Positions 56,987-64,000 of a DNA stretch of 64,000 bases are shown one piece after another. The stretch lies in NCBI RefSeq assembly GCF_004339565.1, contig NZ_SMFZ01000001.1:3100001-3164000 (forward strand). The letters are read 5' to 3'. The notes beneath the pieces were generated by a model. The model searched no databases. It was not told the DNA's origin and saw only the letters and a program-made list of their open reading frames with translations. Every line of letters begins with the position of its first letter. Within the stretch, counting starts at the first letter, position 1. Origin of the DNA: Pseudonocardia endophytica (GTDB lineage: Bacteria; Actinomycetota; Actinomycetes; Mycobacteriales; Pseudonocardiaceae). The position numbers and the translations under genes are program-made.

Positions 56987-59587
56987 GTGCACAACGGTCC
57001 GGACGATGCACCGCGCCGGTCCCGTCGTACCCGCACCGACGACGCCCCGCCGGTGGACGGGCCCGCGGACGGCGATGCGTCGACCGGAACCGGGGACGAC
57101 GTGCTCGACCGCTACGGCCTGCGTGACGTGGACACCCCGCGCGACGAGGAGCGGCCGTGGCCGCCGCGGGCCCGTCGCCGCGGTGCCCCGCAGGACGCAC
57201 CGGAGTCCGGGGACCCGGGTGCGGACGGCCGCAGCCCGCGCCGACGCGGCCGGAACGGGCGGTCGGCCGCCGACCGCCCCGCCGGGACGGACCGTCCGCC
57301 GCGAGACGACCGGGACCGCGGACCGGAGCCGCCGCCCGGGACGACCCGGGATCCGGTCTCCGAGCGGACCGACGCGCTCCCGTCCGTGCCGGTGGAGCGC
57401 CCGGACGTGTCCGGGGAGCCGCCCGCGTCCGGTGCCCCCGGCCGGCGACGGGGCGCAGCCGACTCCCGCCACACCGAGGTCATGCCGGTCACCCCCCGCC
57501 GCCGGGCCCGGGAGGGCGGACCGGAACCGCAGGCCGACGAGCCGCCCACCCGTGAGCGCCCGGTCGTTCCACCGCGGGCCGCGGGGCCGCCGTCCGCGCC
57601 GCCGATGCCTGCGCCGCCGATGCCCCCGCCGCCGGACGCGACAGCCCGACCTGTGACGCCGCCGGACGGCGGGCACCGGTCGGCCGTGCAGGGAGAGGGC
57701 GGACATCGGCCGGCCGCCGCACCGGAGGCCGGGTCGCGTACCGCCGGAACACCGCGGGCAGGTGGACCACCGGTCGCAGCTCGGGATGCGACACCGCCCC
57801 CGGCACCGCCCGGGTCGCCCGTCGACGCACCGGAGGTCGACGGACGGCCGGATCCCGCGGACAGGGCGTCACGGCCCGCGACCGGTCGTGCTGCCGCGGC
57901 TCGGGAGCAGGCGCCCGACGGGCGGCGGGGCACGGCGCCCGTGTCCGCCGCCGGGCCGACGGCCGGGTCCGATGCCGGCCGTGCCCGGCCGGACGCGATC
58001 CGGTCCAGGCCCGCGGCGCCGGACGACGTCGACCACCGGGGCGGCCCCGACGACCTGGACGGCGCGGACCATCTCGACGGGCCGGACGGCGCGGACGCCG
58101 CCGCACCGACACGCGAGCGCCGCAGGTCCACCCGCCCGGCCCCCCGGCGACGTCCGGGACGCAGGACGCCGGTCGACGACGACCCGCCAGGAGAGTCCAC
58201 GTCCGCGACACCGGGCGACGACGACCCGCCTCCACCCGCCGGTCCCGGTCGTCGGACGCTCCGGATCGGCGTCGCGGTGGTCGCCGTGCTCGTGTTCGTC
58301 GCGTGCGCGGCCGGCTTCACGTCCCGCCAGACCGTCGAGAACGGCATCCGGACCGTCGCCGCGCTCGACCCGCAGTCGGACGCGATCTCGTCCCGGTCGA
58401 CGCAGGCGGGCGACGAGAACGTCCTGGTCCTAGGCCTGCCCGCCGACCGCGCAGGCGTGCCCGAGGCGGCCCGCGCGGACACGGCCGTGCTCGTGCACCT
58501 GCCCGCCAACGGTGCGCCCGCCGTCACGCTCGGCTTCCCGGCGAACCTCGAGGTGGCCCGGCCACCGTGCCAGCGCTGGGACGGCGCGACCGGGACCTAC
58601 GGCGACACCGTGCCCGCCGAGTCGAGGACGGCGCTCAGCTCCGCATACGACGTCGGTGGGCCGAAGTGCGCCGTCGGCGTCGCACAGCAGGTGACCGGCC
58701 TGTCCGTGACCCGGTTCGTCGCGTTCGACATGAACGGCGTGAACGCGATCGTCGACTCCGTGCGCGGGGTCGGGGTGTGCACCGAGCGCCCGGTCGTCGA
58801 CCGCGCGCTGGGCCCGGTGGTGACCCGGCCCGGCGAGACCGTCCTCGGCGGAACGGAGGCCGGACGGTTCGCGGCCGCGACCGGCGTCGACGACACCTCG
58901 CCGGTCGACCGGGTCCGCCGCCAGCAGCGCATCCTGTCGTCGGTCCTGGAGAACGCGCTGTCCACGACGTCGCTGCTGGCCCCCGGCGCGTCCGACCGGA
59001 TCGCGAGGGCCCTGCCCGGCGCGCTGACCGTCGACGGCGCGGAGGCCGGGGACCTGCTGGTGCTGTCCCGCTCGCTGTCGCTGACGTCCGGGGACGACGC
59101 GGCCCCGCCGTTCGTCTCGGTCCCGGTCAGCGAGCTGCCGAACACCCGTGGGCACCTCGAGCTCAACCGCAGCGACTCGTCGGACCTGTTCACGGCACTG
59201 CAGAAGCACGAGCCGCTGCCGCCGGAGTTCGCCGTGCCCGCGCAGCGGGGCGGGACGCCGCTGCTCGCCCAGGGCACGGTCGTGGACGTGCGCAACGCCG
59301 CGGGCCAGACCGGGCTCGCCGACACGATGGCGACCGCACTGCGCGCGCAGGGGTACGTGATCGGCGAGGTCGGTGACGCTCCGCCGGGGCCGGACACCGT
59401 GATCCGCTTCTCGCCGGACCGCGCGGACGCGGCGGCCGTGCTGGGCGGGAGCGTCCCCGGTGCACGCCAGGAGCCCGACCCCGGTGCGACGGGGACGCTG
59501 CAGCTGGTGCTCGGAGCGTCGTTCCCCGGTGTGGCGTCGATGGGTGCACCCGCCGTCCAGACCGGCCAGACGGCGGACTGCGGCTGA
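56987..59587 (+). CDS. LCP-family cell-wall protein with LytR C-terminal domain
   Basis: An 866-aa protein. About 420 residues of Pro/Arg/Asp-rich disorder lie on the cytoplasmic side, a membrane span follows (near 425-445, IGVAVVAVLVFVACAAGF), then an LCP domain (about 475-640) and a LytR_C domain (about 764-855, VDVRNAAGQTGLADTMATAL). LCP enzymes attach glycopolymers to peptidoglycan. Several motifs deviate: FPANLEV replaces the PRD motif and FAAATG replaces the R-x-R helix, though DRVRRQQ remains. It may be a non-catalytic relative. GTG 56987 has GGGAGGAG 6 bp upstream. Confidence 0.82.
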   Translation: MHNGPDDAPRRSRRTRTDDAPPVDGPADGDASTGTGDDVLDRYGLRDVDTPRDEERPWPPRARRRGAPQDAPESGDPGADGRSPRRRGRNGRSAADRPAGTDRPPRDDRDRGPEPPPGTTRDPVSERTDALPSVPVERPDVSGEPPASGAPGRRRGAADSRHTEVMPVTPRRRAREGGPEPQADEPPTRERPVVPPRAAGPPSAPPMPAPPMPPPPDATARPVTPPDGGHRSAVQGEGGHRPAAAPEAGSRTAGTPRAGGPPVAARDATPPPAPPGSPVDAPEVDGRPDPADRASRPATGRAAAAREQAPDGRRGTAPVSAAGPTAGSDAGRARPDAIRSRPAAPDDVDHRGGPDDLDGADHLDGPDGADAAAPTRERRRSTRPAPRRRPGRRTPVDDDPPGESTSATPGDDDPPPPAGPGRRTLRIGVAVVAVLVFVACAAGFTSRQTVENGIRTVAALDPQSDAISSRSTQAGDENVLVLGLPADRAGVPEAARADTAVLVHLPANGAPAVTLGFPANLEVARPPCQRWDGATGTYGDTVPAESRTALSSAYDVGGPKCAVGVAQQVTGLSVTRFVAFDMNGVNAIVDSVRGVGVCTERPVVDRALGPVVTRPGETVLGGTEAGRFAAATGVDDTSPVDRVRRQQRILSSVLENALSTTSLLAPGASDRIARALPGALTVDGAEAGDLLVLSRSLSLTSGDDAAPPFVSVPVSELPNTRGHLELNRSDSSDLFTALQKHEPLPPEFAVPAQRGGTPLLAQGTVVDVRNAAGQTGLADTMATALRAQGYVIGEVGDAPPGPDTVIRFSPDRADAAAVLGGSVPGARQEPDPGATGTLQLVLGASFPGVASMGAPAVQTGQTADCG

Positions 59588-59675
59588 GCCGGAACGGGCG
59601 TCACGACGCCCACCGTTCACGACGGGTTCACCGGGACCTGCTGCCCCTTCGACGTGCCGCGACTACCCTCGTCCC

Positions 59676-60332
59676 ATGCGCGACGCCTACCAGGAACAAC
59701 TCGACGACCTGGCGACCGGACTCGCCGGGATGTGCGACGACGTCGCCGCAGCCATGCGCAAGGCCACGCGGTCGCTGCTCGAGGCCGATCTCCAGCTCGC
59801 CGAGGAGGTCATCTCCGAGGACACCGGCATCGACGACGTCCGGGCGGCCGCCGAGCACCGCGCGTTCGGGCTGCTCGCGCTGCAGGCTCCGGTGGCGACC
59901 GACCTGCGGATCGTCGTGGCGGCGATCCACGGCGCAGGCGACATCGAGCGGATGGGCGACCTCGCGCTGCACGTCGCACAGGCCGCGCGCCGCCGCCACC
60001 CCCAGTCGGTGCTCCCGGACGAGATCAAGCCGTACTTCGCCGAGATGGGCACGGTCGGAGTCCGCCTCGCCGAGAAGGCCGGCCAGGTCATCCGCAGCCG
60101 GGACCTGGAGACCGCGGGCGAGCTCGAGTCGGACGACGATGCGATGGACGACCTCCACAAGCACATGTTCACCGTGCTGATGGACCGCAACTGGACGCAC
60201 GGCGTCTCCGCCGCGGTGGACGTCGCCCTCCTGGCGCGCTTCTACGAGCGTTACGCCGATCACGCCGTCGCCGTCGCCAGGCGGATCGTGTACGTCGTGA
60301 CCGGGCAGATGCCGGGACCGCTCACCGTCTGA
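59676..60332 (+). CDS. phoU: Phosphate signalling protein PhoU
   Basis: A 218-aa PhoU of two three-helix bundles. MRDAYQEQLDDLATGLAGMC, DIERMGDLALHVAQ and RFYERYADHAVAVARRIVYV carry the E-R-x-x-D metal motifs of both repeats. PhoU links Pst phosphate uptake to the PhoR/PhoP-type sensor and can lower phosphate import. A second PhoU follows at 60735 and the pst operon converges from the right. Confidence 0.94.
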   Translation: MRDAYQEQLDDLATGLAGMCDDVAAAMRKATRSLLEADLQLAEEVISEDTGIDDVRAAAEHRAFGLLALQAPVATDLRIVVAAIHGAGDIERMGDLALHVAQAARRRHPQSVLPDEIKPYFAEMGTVGVRLAEKAGQVIRSRDLETAGELESDDDAMDDLHKHMFTVLMDRNWTHGVSAAVDVALLARFYERYADHAVAVARRIVYVVTGQMPGPLTV

Positions 60333-60400
60333 CGACGAACGGTCGCCGAGCGGTACATCGGCCACGTTTGGTGGTTGTCGCGGTGGGGCACTTCCGTGGC

Positions 60401-60649
60401 ATGAGCACGCGGACCCACGCAGGCGACGACGTCACGACCTCGGGCGTCCGGACGCGCGGCCACGTGGCCGAGGTCGTCGGGACGTCGGACGAGAGTGTCG
60501 ACGCGGCGATCGACGAGGGTGTGTCCCGTGCCGCCGGACCGCGCGAGCACGTCGAGTGGGTCGAGGTGACCGAGGTGCGCAGCAACGTTCTCGGCGGCAA
60601 GCACCGCTACTCCGTCGAACTGCGGCTCGGGCTGCGGCGGGCGGCCTGA
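60401..60649 (+). CDS. Dodecin
   Basis: An 82-aa dodecin with a 20-residue Thr-rich N-terminal extension. HVAEVVGTSDESVDAAIDEG, the flavin-stacking Trp in EHVEWVEVTEV and SVELRLGLR are present. It stores or buffers flavins. It is located between the two phoU genes and is divergent in sequence from the dodecin at 36175, so the two are paralogues. Confidence 0.9.
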   Translation: MSTRTHAGDDVTTSGVRTRGHVAEVVGTSDESVDAAIDEGVSRAAGPREHVEWVEVTEVRSNVLGGKHRYSVELRLGLRRAA

Positions 60650-60734
60650 CATGCCGGCCGGCGCGCCGGGCGTTCGCCCATCGTTCACCGGCCAGGGGCG
60701 GTTCACCGCCCCGTCACCTGCCTAGGGTCACCGG

Positions 60735-61394
60735 GTGCGCAGGGAGACTCTCGACGACAATCTCGCCGACCTGCAGACCCTGCTCGACGAGATGGGCCCG
60801 CACGTCGACGCGGCGTTCCGGAAGGCGTCCGCGGCGCTCGTCGAGGGACGGGTGCGGATGGCCGAGCAGGTCGTCGAGAACGACCACGTGATCGACGACC
60901 TGCGGTCGCGGATCGAGAAGCTGGCCGTCGAGACGATGTCGATCCACCAGCCGGTCGTGGGTCCGCTGCGGGAGGTCGTCAGCGCCCTGCGCTGCTCGCA
61001 CGTGCTGGAGCGGATGGGCGATCTGGCCGAGCACGTCGCCCGCGTGGTGGTGCGACGGGCGCCCGCTCCGGCACTGCCGCAGGCCGCGCGGCCGGTGTTC
61101 CGTGACTACGGGGTGCTGGTGGCCGCGATGGGCGACAAGGCGATGACCGTGCTGCGGACCCGCAACGTCGTGCTCGCCACCGAACTCGCGACGGACGACG
61201 AGGCCGTCGACGCGATGCACCGGCACGTGTTCGAGGTGCTGTTCGGCGACGACTGGACGGACGGCGTGCCCGCCGCCGTGGACGCCGCGCTGCTGGCCCG
61301 CTTCCACGAGCGCTACGCCGACCAGGCCGTGGACCTCGTGCGCCACGTCGTCTACGCGGTCACCGGCAGCGAGCCGGACAGCCTGCCTCTCTGA
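60735..61394 (+). CDS. PhoU-family protein (second copy)
   Basis: A 219-aa PhoU paralogue. Bundle 1 ends with VLERMGDLAEHVAR and bundle 2 with RFHERYADQAVDLVRHVVYA, retaining the E-R-x-x-D / E-R-x-x-D motifs. The first helix (RRETLDDNLADLQTLLDEMG) is unlike the first copy, so it is not a recent duplicate. GTG 60735. A GC-rich stem (61405-61419) between it and pstB may end both transcripts. Confidence 0.92.
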   Translation: MRRETLDDNLADLQTLLDEMGPHVDAAFRKASAALVEGRVRMAEQVVENDHVIDDLRSRIEKLAVETMSIHQPVVGPLREVVSALRCSHVLERMGDLAEHVARVVVRRAPAPALPQAARPVFRDYGVLVAAMGDKAMTVLRTRNVVLATELATDDEAVDAMHRHVFEVLFGDDWTDGVPAAVDAALLARFHERYADQAVDLVRHVVYAVTGSEPDSLPL

Positions 61395-61433
61395 GGCCGC
61401 CCGGCCCGCCGCCGGCGGGGTGATGCGGACGGA

Positions 61434-62213
61434 TCAGCCGAACCGGCCGGACACGTAGTCCTCGGTCTCCTTGCGCTTCGGCTGCGAGAAGATCGTCTTC
61501 GTCTCGTCCATCTCGACGAGCTTGCCGGGCTTGCCGGTGCCCTCGATGTTGAAGAAGCCGGTGAAGTCGCTGACGCGCGCGGCCTGCTGCATGTTGTGCG
61601 TGACGATGACGATCGTGTAGTCCGTCTTCAGCTCGTTGATCAGGTCCTCGATCGCGAGCGTGGAGATCGGGTCGAGCGCGGAGCACGGCTCGTCCATCAG
61701 CAGCACGTCGGGCTGCACCGCGATCGCGCGGGCGATGCAGAGACGCTGCTGCTGACCACCGGACAGGCCGGAGCCCGGCTTGTCCAGGCGGTCCTTGACC
61801 TCGTTCCAGAGGTTGGCGCCACGCAGCGAACGCTCGACCGTGTCGTCGAACTCGCTCTTGGACGCCTTCTTGTTGTTCAGCTTCATGCCCGCGATCACGT
61901 TGTCGTAGATGGACATCGTGGGGAACGGGTTCGGGCGCTGGAACACCATGCCGATCTGGCGGCGGACGCCGACCGGGTCGACGTTCGCGCCGTAGAGGTC
62001 CTGGCCGTCGAGCTCCAGGGAGCCCTCGACGTAGGCGCCGGGGATGTTCTCGTGCATGCGGTTGATCGAGCGCAGGAACGTCGACTTCCCGCAGCCGGAC
62101 GGCCCGATCAGGGCCGTGACGGTCGTCGGCTGGATCTTCAGGTTGACGTCCTCGACCGCGAGGAACGAGCCGTAGTAGATGTTCAGGCTCTTGGCGTCGA
62201 TGCTCTTGCCCAT
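61434..62213 (-). CDS. pstB: Phosphate ABC transporter ATP-binding protein PstB
   Basis: A 259-aa ABC ATPase that powers high-affinity phosphate uptake. Walker [11 protein letters not shown]-loop, signature LSGGQQQR, Walker [14 protein letters not shown], and the switch His in [15 protein letters not shown] are all intact. It follows pstA with 9 bp between. Last gene of pstCAB and convergent to phoU. Confidence 0.97.
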   Translation of the reverse strand: MGKSIDAKSLNIYYGSFLAVEDVNLKIQPTTVTALIGPSGCGKSTFLRSINRMHENIPGAYVEGSLELDGQDLYGANVDPVGVRRQIGMVFQRPNPFPTMSIYDNVIAGMKLNNKKASKSEFDDTVERSLRGANLWNEVKDRLDKPGSGLSGGQQQRLCIARAIAVQPDVLLMDEPCSALDPISTLAIEDLINELKTDYTIVIVTHNMQQAARVSDFTGFFNIEGTGKPGKLVEMDETKTIFSQPKRKETEDYVSGRFG

Positions 62214-62222
62214 CAGGGGTCC

Positions 62223-63329
62223 TTATCGGGTCTTCGGCGCGAACAGGCGGGAGATGATGCGGGCGACGATGTTCAGCAGCATCACGATCAGCATCAGGAC
62301 CAGGGCGGCGGTCCATGCTCTGTCGATCGACGGCTCCGGCGGGAAGCCCGGCGACTGGTACGACGTGTAGGCGAACACCGGCAGCGTGGCCATCCGGCTG
62401 TCGAACGGGTTGAGGTTCACCCCGGTCGTGAAGCCGACCGCGATGAGCAGCGGTGCCGTCTCACCGATGACGCGGGCGATGGCCAGCGTGATGCCGGTGG
62501 CGATACCGCCCGCGGTCGTCGGGAGGACGACCTTGACGATCGTGCGCCACTTCGGGACGCCCAGGGCGAAGGAGGCCTCGCGCAGGTCGTTCGGCACGAT
62601 CTTGAGCATCTCCTCGGTGGAGCGCACCACGATCGGGATCATCAGCACGGTCAGCGCGACCGCACCGACGAACCCGAACCGGACGCCCGGCCCGAAGATC
62701 ATCGCGAACAGCGCGTAGGCGAACAGACCCGCGACGATCGACGGGATGCCCGTCATGACGTCGACGAAGAACGTGATCGCCCGCGAGAGCCGGCTGTTGT
62801 TGGCGTACTCGACGAGATAGATCGCGGTCAGCACACCGACCGGGATCGCCATGATCGCGGCCAGCGCGGTGATGATCAGCGTGCCCTGGATAGCGTGCAG
62901 GGCACCGCCACCCGCGCCCACGACGCCGCGCATCGACTCGGTGAAGAACGCGACGTCGAAACGCGCGAAGCCGGCACTGACCACCGTCCACAGCACGGAG
63001 ACCAGCGGGATCATCGCGAGCAGGAACGCGCTGGTCACCACGATCGTGACGACGCGGTCGGCCGCCTTGCGGCCCCCCTCGACGACGCGGGAGATCACGT
63101 AGCTGACGAGCCCGTACACGATCGCCGACAGGAAGACCCACAGACCGATGCTGAAGCCGGTGGCCGCCAGCACGGCGCCGACGACGACGAGCGAGGCACC
63201 GAGGATCGCCCAGGGCGCCCACCGGGGCAGGCTGCCCTTGCGACGGAGGACCGCGGCCGGGTCCTGCGTCTGCGGGACGCTCGCGCCGGTGGAGGTCACG
63301 GTGGGGTCGCGGTCGGTTCCGGTGGACAT
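62223..63329 (-). CDS. pstA: Phosphate ABC transporter permease PstA
   Basis: A 368-aa permease. An N-terminal hydrophilic stretch precedes at least six spans; the EAA loop (REASFALGVPKWRTIVKVVL) that contacts PstB is clear, and VMTGIPSIVAGLFAYALF is typical of PstA. The start is ATG 63329, 1 bp after pstC. Forms the phosphate channel with PstC. Confidence 0.95.
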   Translation of the reverse strand: MSTGTDRDPTVTSTGASVPQTQDPAAVLRRKGSLPRWAPWAILGASLVVVGAVLAATGFSIGLWVFLSAIVYGLVSYVISRVVEGGRKAADRVVTIVVTSAFLLAMIPLVSVLWTVVSAGFARFDVAFFTESMRGVVGAGGGALHAIQGTLIITALAAIMAIPVGVLTAIYLVEYANNSRLSRAITFFVDVMTGIPSIVAGLFAYALFAMIFGPGVRFGFVGAVALTVLMIPIVVRSTEEMLKIVPNDLREASFALGVPKWRTIVKVVLPTTAGGIATGITLAIARVIGETAPLLIAVGFTTGVNLNPFDSRMATLPVFAYTSYQSPGFPPEPSIDRAWTAALVLMLIVMLLNIVARIISRLFAPKTR

Positions 63330-63330
63330 C

Positions 63331-64000
63331 TCAGTTCGCTCCGGAGAACTCGCGCCGGCGCTCGACGATGTAGCGCGCCAGCATGTTGACCAGCAGGGTG
63401 ATCACGAACAGCACGAGGCCGGACGCGATCAGGACGTTGACGTCGATCCCGGACGCCTCCGGGAACTGCAGGGCGATGTTGGCCGCGATCGTCGGCGGGT
63501 TCGCGACGCCGATCAGGTTGAACGTGATCGCGCCGGACGCGGACAGGATGATCGCGACGGCCATCGTCTCGCCGAGCGCGCGACCCAGGCCGAGCATGGC
63601 GCCGGAGATGATGCCGGAGCGCCCGAACGGCAGGACGGCCAGCCGGATCATCTCCCAGCGGGTGGCGCCGAGCGCGAGCGCGGCCTCCTCGTGCAGCTTC
63701 GGCGCCTGCAGGAACACCTCGCGGGTCACCGCCGTGATGATCGGCAGGATCATCACCGCCAGCACGACACCGACCACCAGCATCGTGCGGCCGGACGGCG
63801 AGGGCGGGCCGGCGAACAGCGGGATCCAGCCCAGGTAGCTGTTGAGCCACTCGAGAAGTCCGACCGAGGCGGGCGCCAGTGTGAACGCGCCCCACAGCCC
63901 GTAGACGACCGACGGCACGGCGGCCAGCAGGTCGACCACGTAGCTCAGCGTCGCCGCCACCCGGCGCGGCGCGTAGTGGCTGATGAACAGGGCCACCGCG
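63331..64000 (-). CDS. pstC: Phosphate ABC transporter permease PstC (5' end outside window)
   Basis: The C-terminal 222 or so residues of PstC. AAVPSVVYGLWGAFTLAP and the EAA loop HEEAALALGATRWEMIRLAV are diagnostic, with GRALGETMAVAIILS following. The gene continues past base 64000, so its start and pstS are not visible. It leads pstA and pstB in one operon. Confidence 0.95.
   Translation of the reverse strand, partial: AVALFISHYAPRRVAATLSYVVDLLAAVPSVVYGLWGAFTLAPASVGLLEWLNSYLGWIPLFAGPPSPSGRTMLVVGVVLAVMILPIITAVTREVFLQAPKLHEEAALALGATRWEMIRLAVLPFGRSGIISGAMLGLGRALGETMAVAIILSASGAITFNLIGVANPPTIAANIALQFPEASGIDVNVLIASGLVLFVITLLVNMLARYIVERRREFSGAN

Overview
The window is very GC-rich (coding third positions almost all G or C) and has the marks of an actinobacterium, most likely a member of the Pseudonocardiaceae such as Pseudonocardia. 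Evidence for this includes an rRNA operon with an actinobacterial boxA leader and no spacer tRNA, frequent GTG starts, many TetR regulators, a leaderless promoter, a mycothiol-type DinB protein and an HrpA helicase of about 1440 aa. The genus is inferred from general resemblance of the 16S and gene content, not from a search.

Layout. 1-13 kb: hrpA, then small accessory enzymes with their regulators (a VOC protein, an epoxide-hydrolase stump, a LysR/SDR pair, a TetR/alpha-beta-hydrolase pair, an acyl-CoA dehydrogenase, an MpaB-type oxygenase with a divergent TetR, and a cysteine dioxygenase-rhodanese operon). 13-23 kb: an 1861-aa signalling protein, a monoglyceride-lipase-like hydrolase and a membrane-anchored low-complexity protein. 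23-29 kb: malQ, a hydratase, a lipid-kinase-like gene, an SDR, an S4-domain protein and pyrD. 29-34.5 kb: one rRNA operon on the minus strand (16S-23S-5S) with promoter, boxA and terminator. 34.8-41 kb: a double-TetR regulator, a dodecin, an AI-2E-family permease and a three-gene phosphatase / cobalamin-binding / STAS module. 41-51 kb: an FGGY kinase, a MarR/LLM-flavin operon, a FabH-like synthase, tatA-tatC, a dialkylglycine-decarboxylase-like enzyme with a divergent LysR, and an MFS exporter. 51-54 kb: a small island beside tRNA-Lys whose 3' end is duplicated 1.2 kb away. 54-64 kb: a Cu/Zn-SOD-like lipoprotein, dus, a diguanylate cyclase, an LCP protein, a phoU-dodecin-phoU cluster and the converging pstC-pstA-pstB operon (pstC runs off the end).

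The most notable systems are as follows. (1) A three-gene operon (37921-41029) couples a SpoIIE-type phosphatase and a STAS protein to a cobalamin-binding protein that carries the W-x9-E-H signature of B12 photoreceptors; this suggests partner switching gated by B12 or light. (2) One polypeptide (13186-18771) contains a histidine-kinase core, a receiver, PAS/GAF sensors, a SpoIIE phosphatase, an RsbW-like kinase and a STAS domain, but its kinase has Asp where the phospho-accepting His should be. (3) A 36-bp direct repeat of the tRNA-Lys 3' end brackets a lower-GC insert with a DinB gene and a 132-bp near-perfect inverted repeat. Several divergent promoter regions hold clear palindromic operators (TetR, MarR and LysR types).
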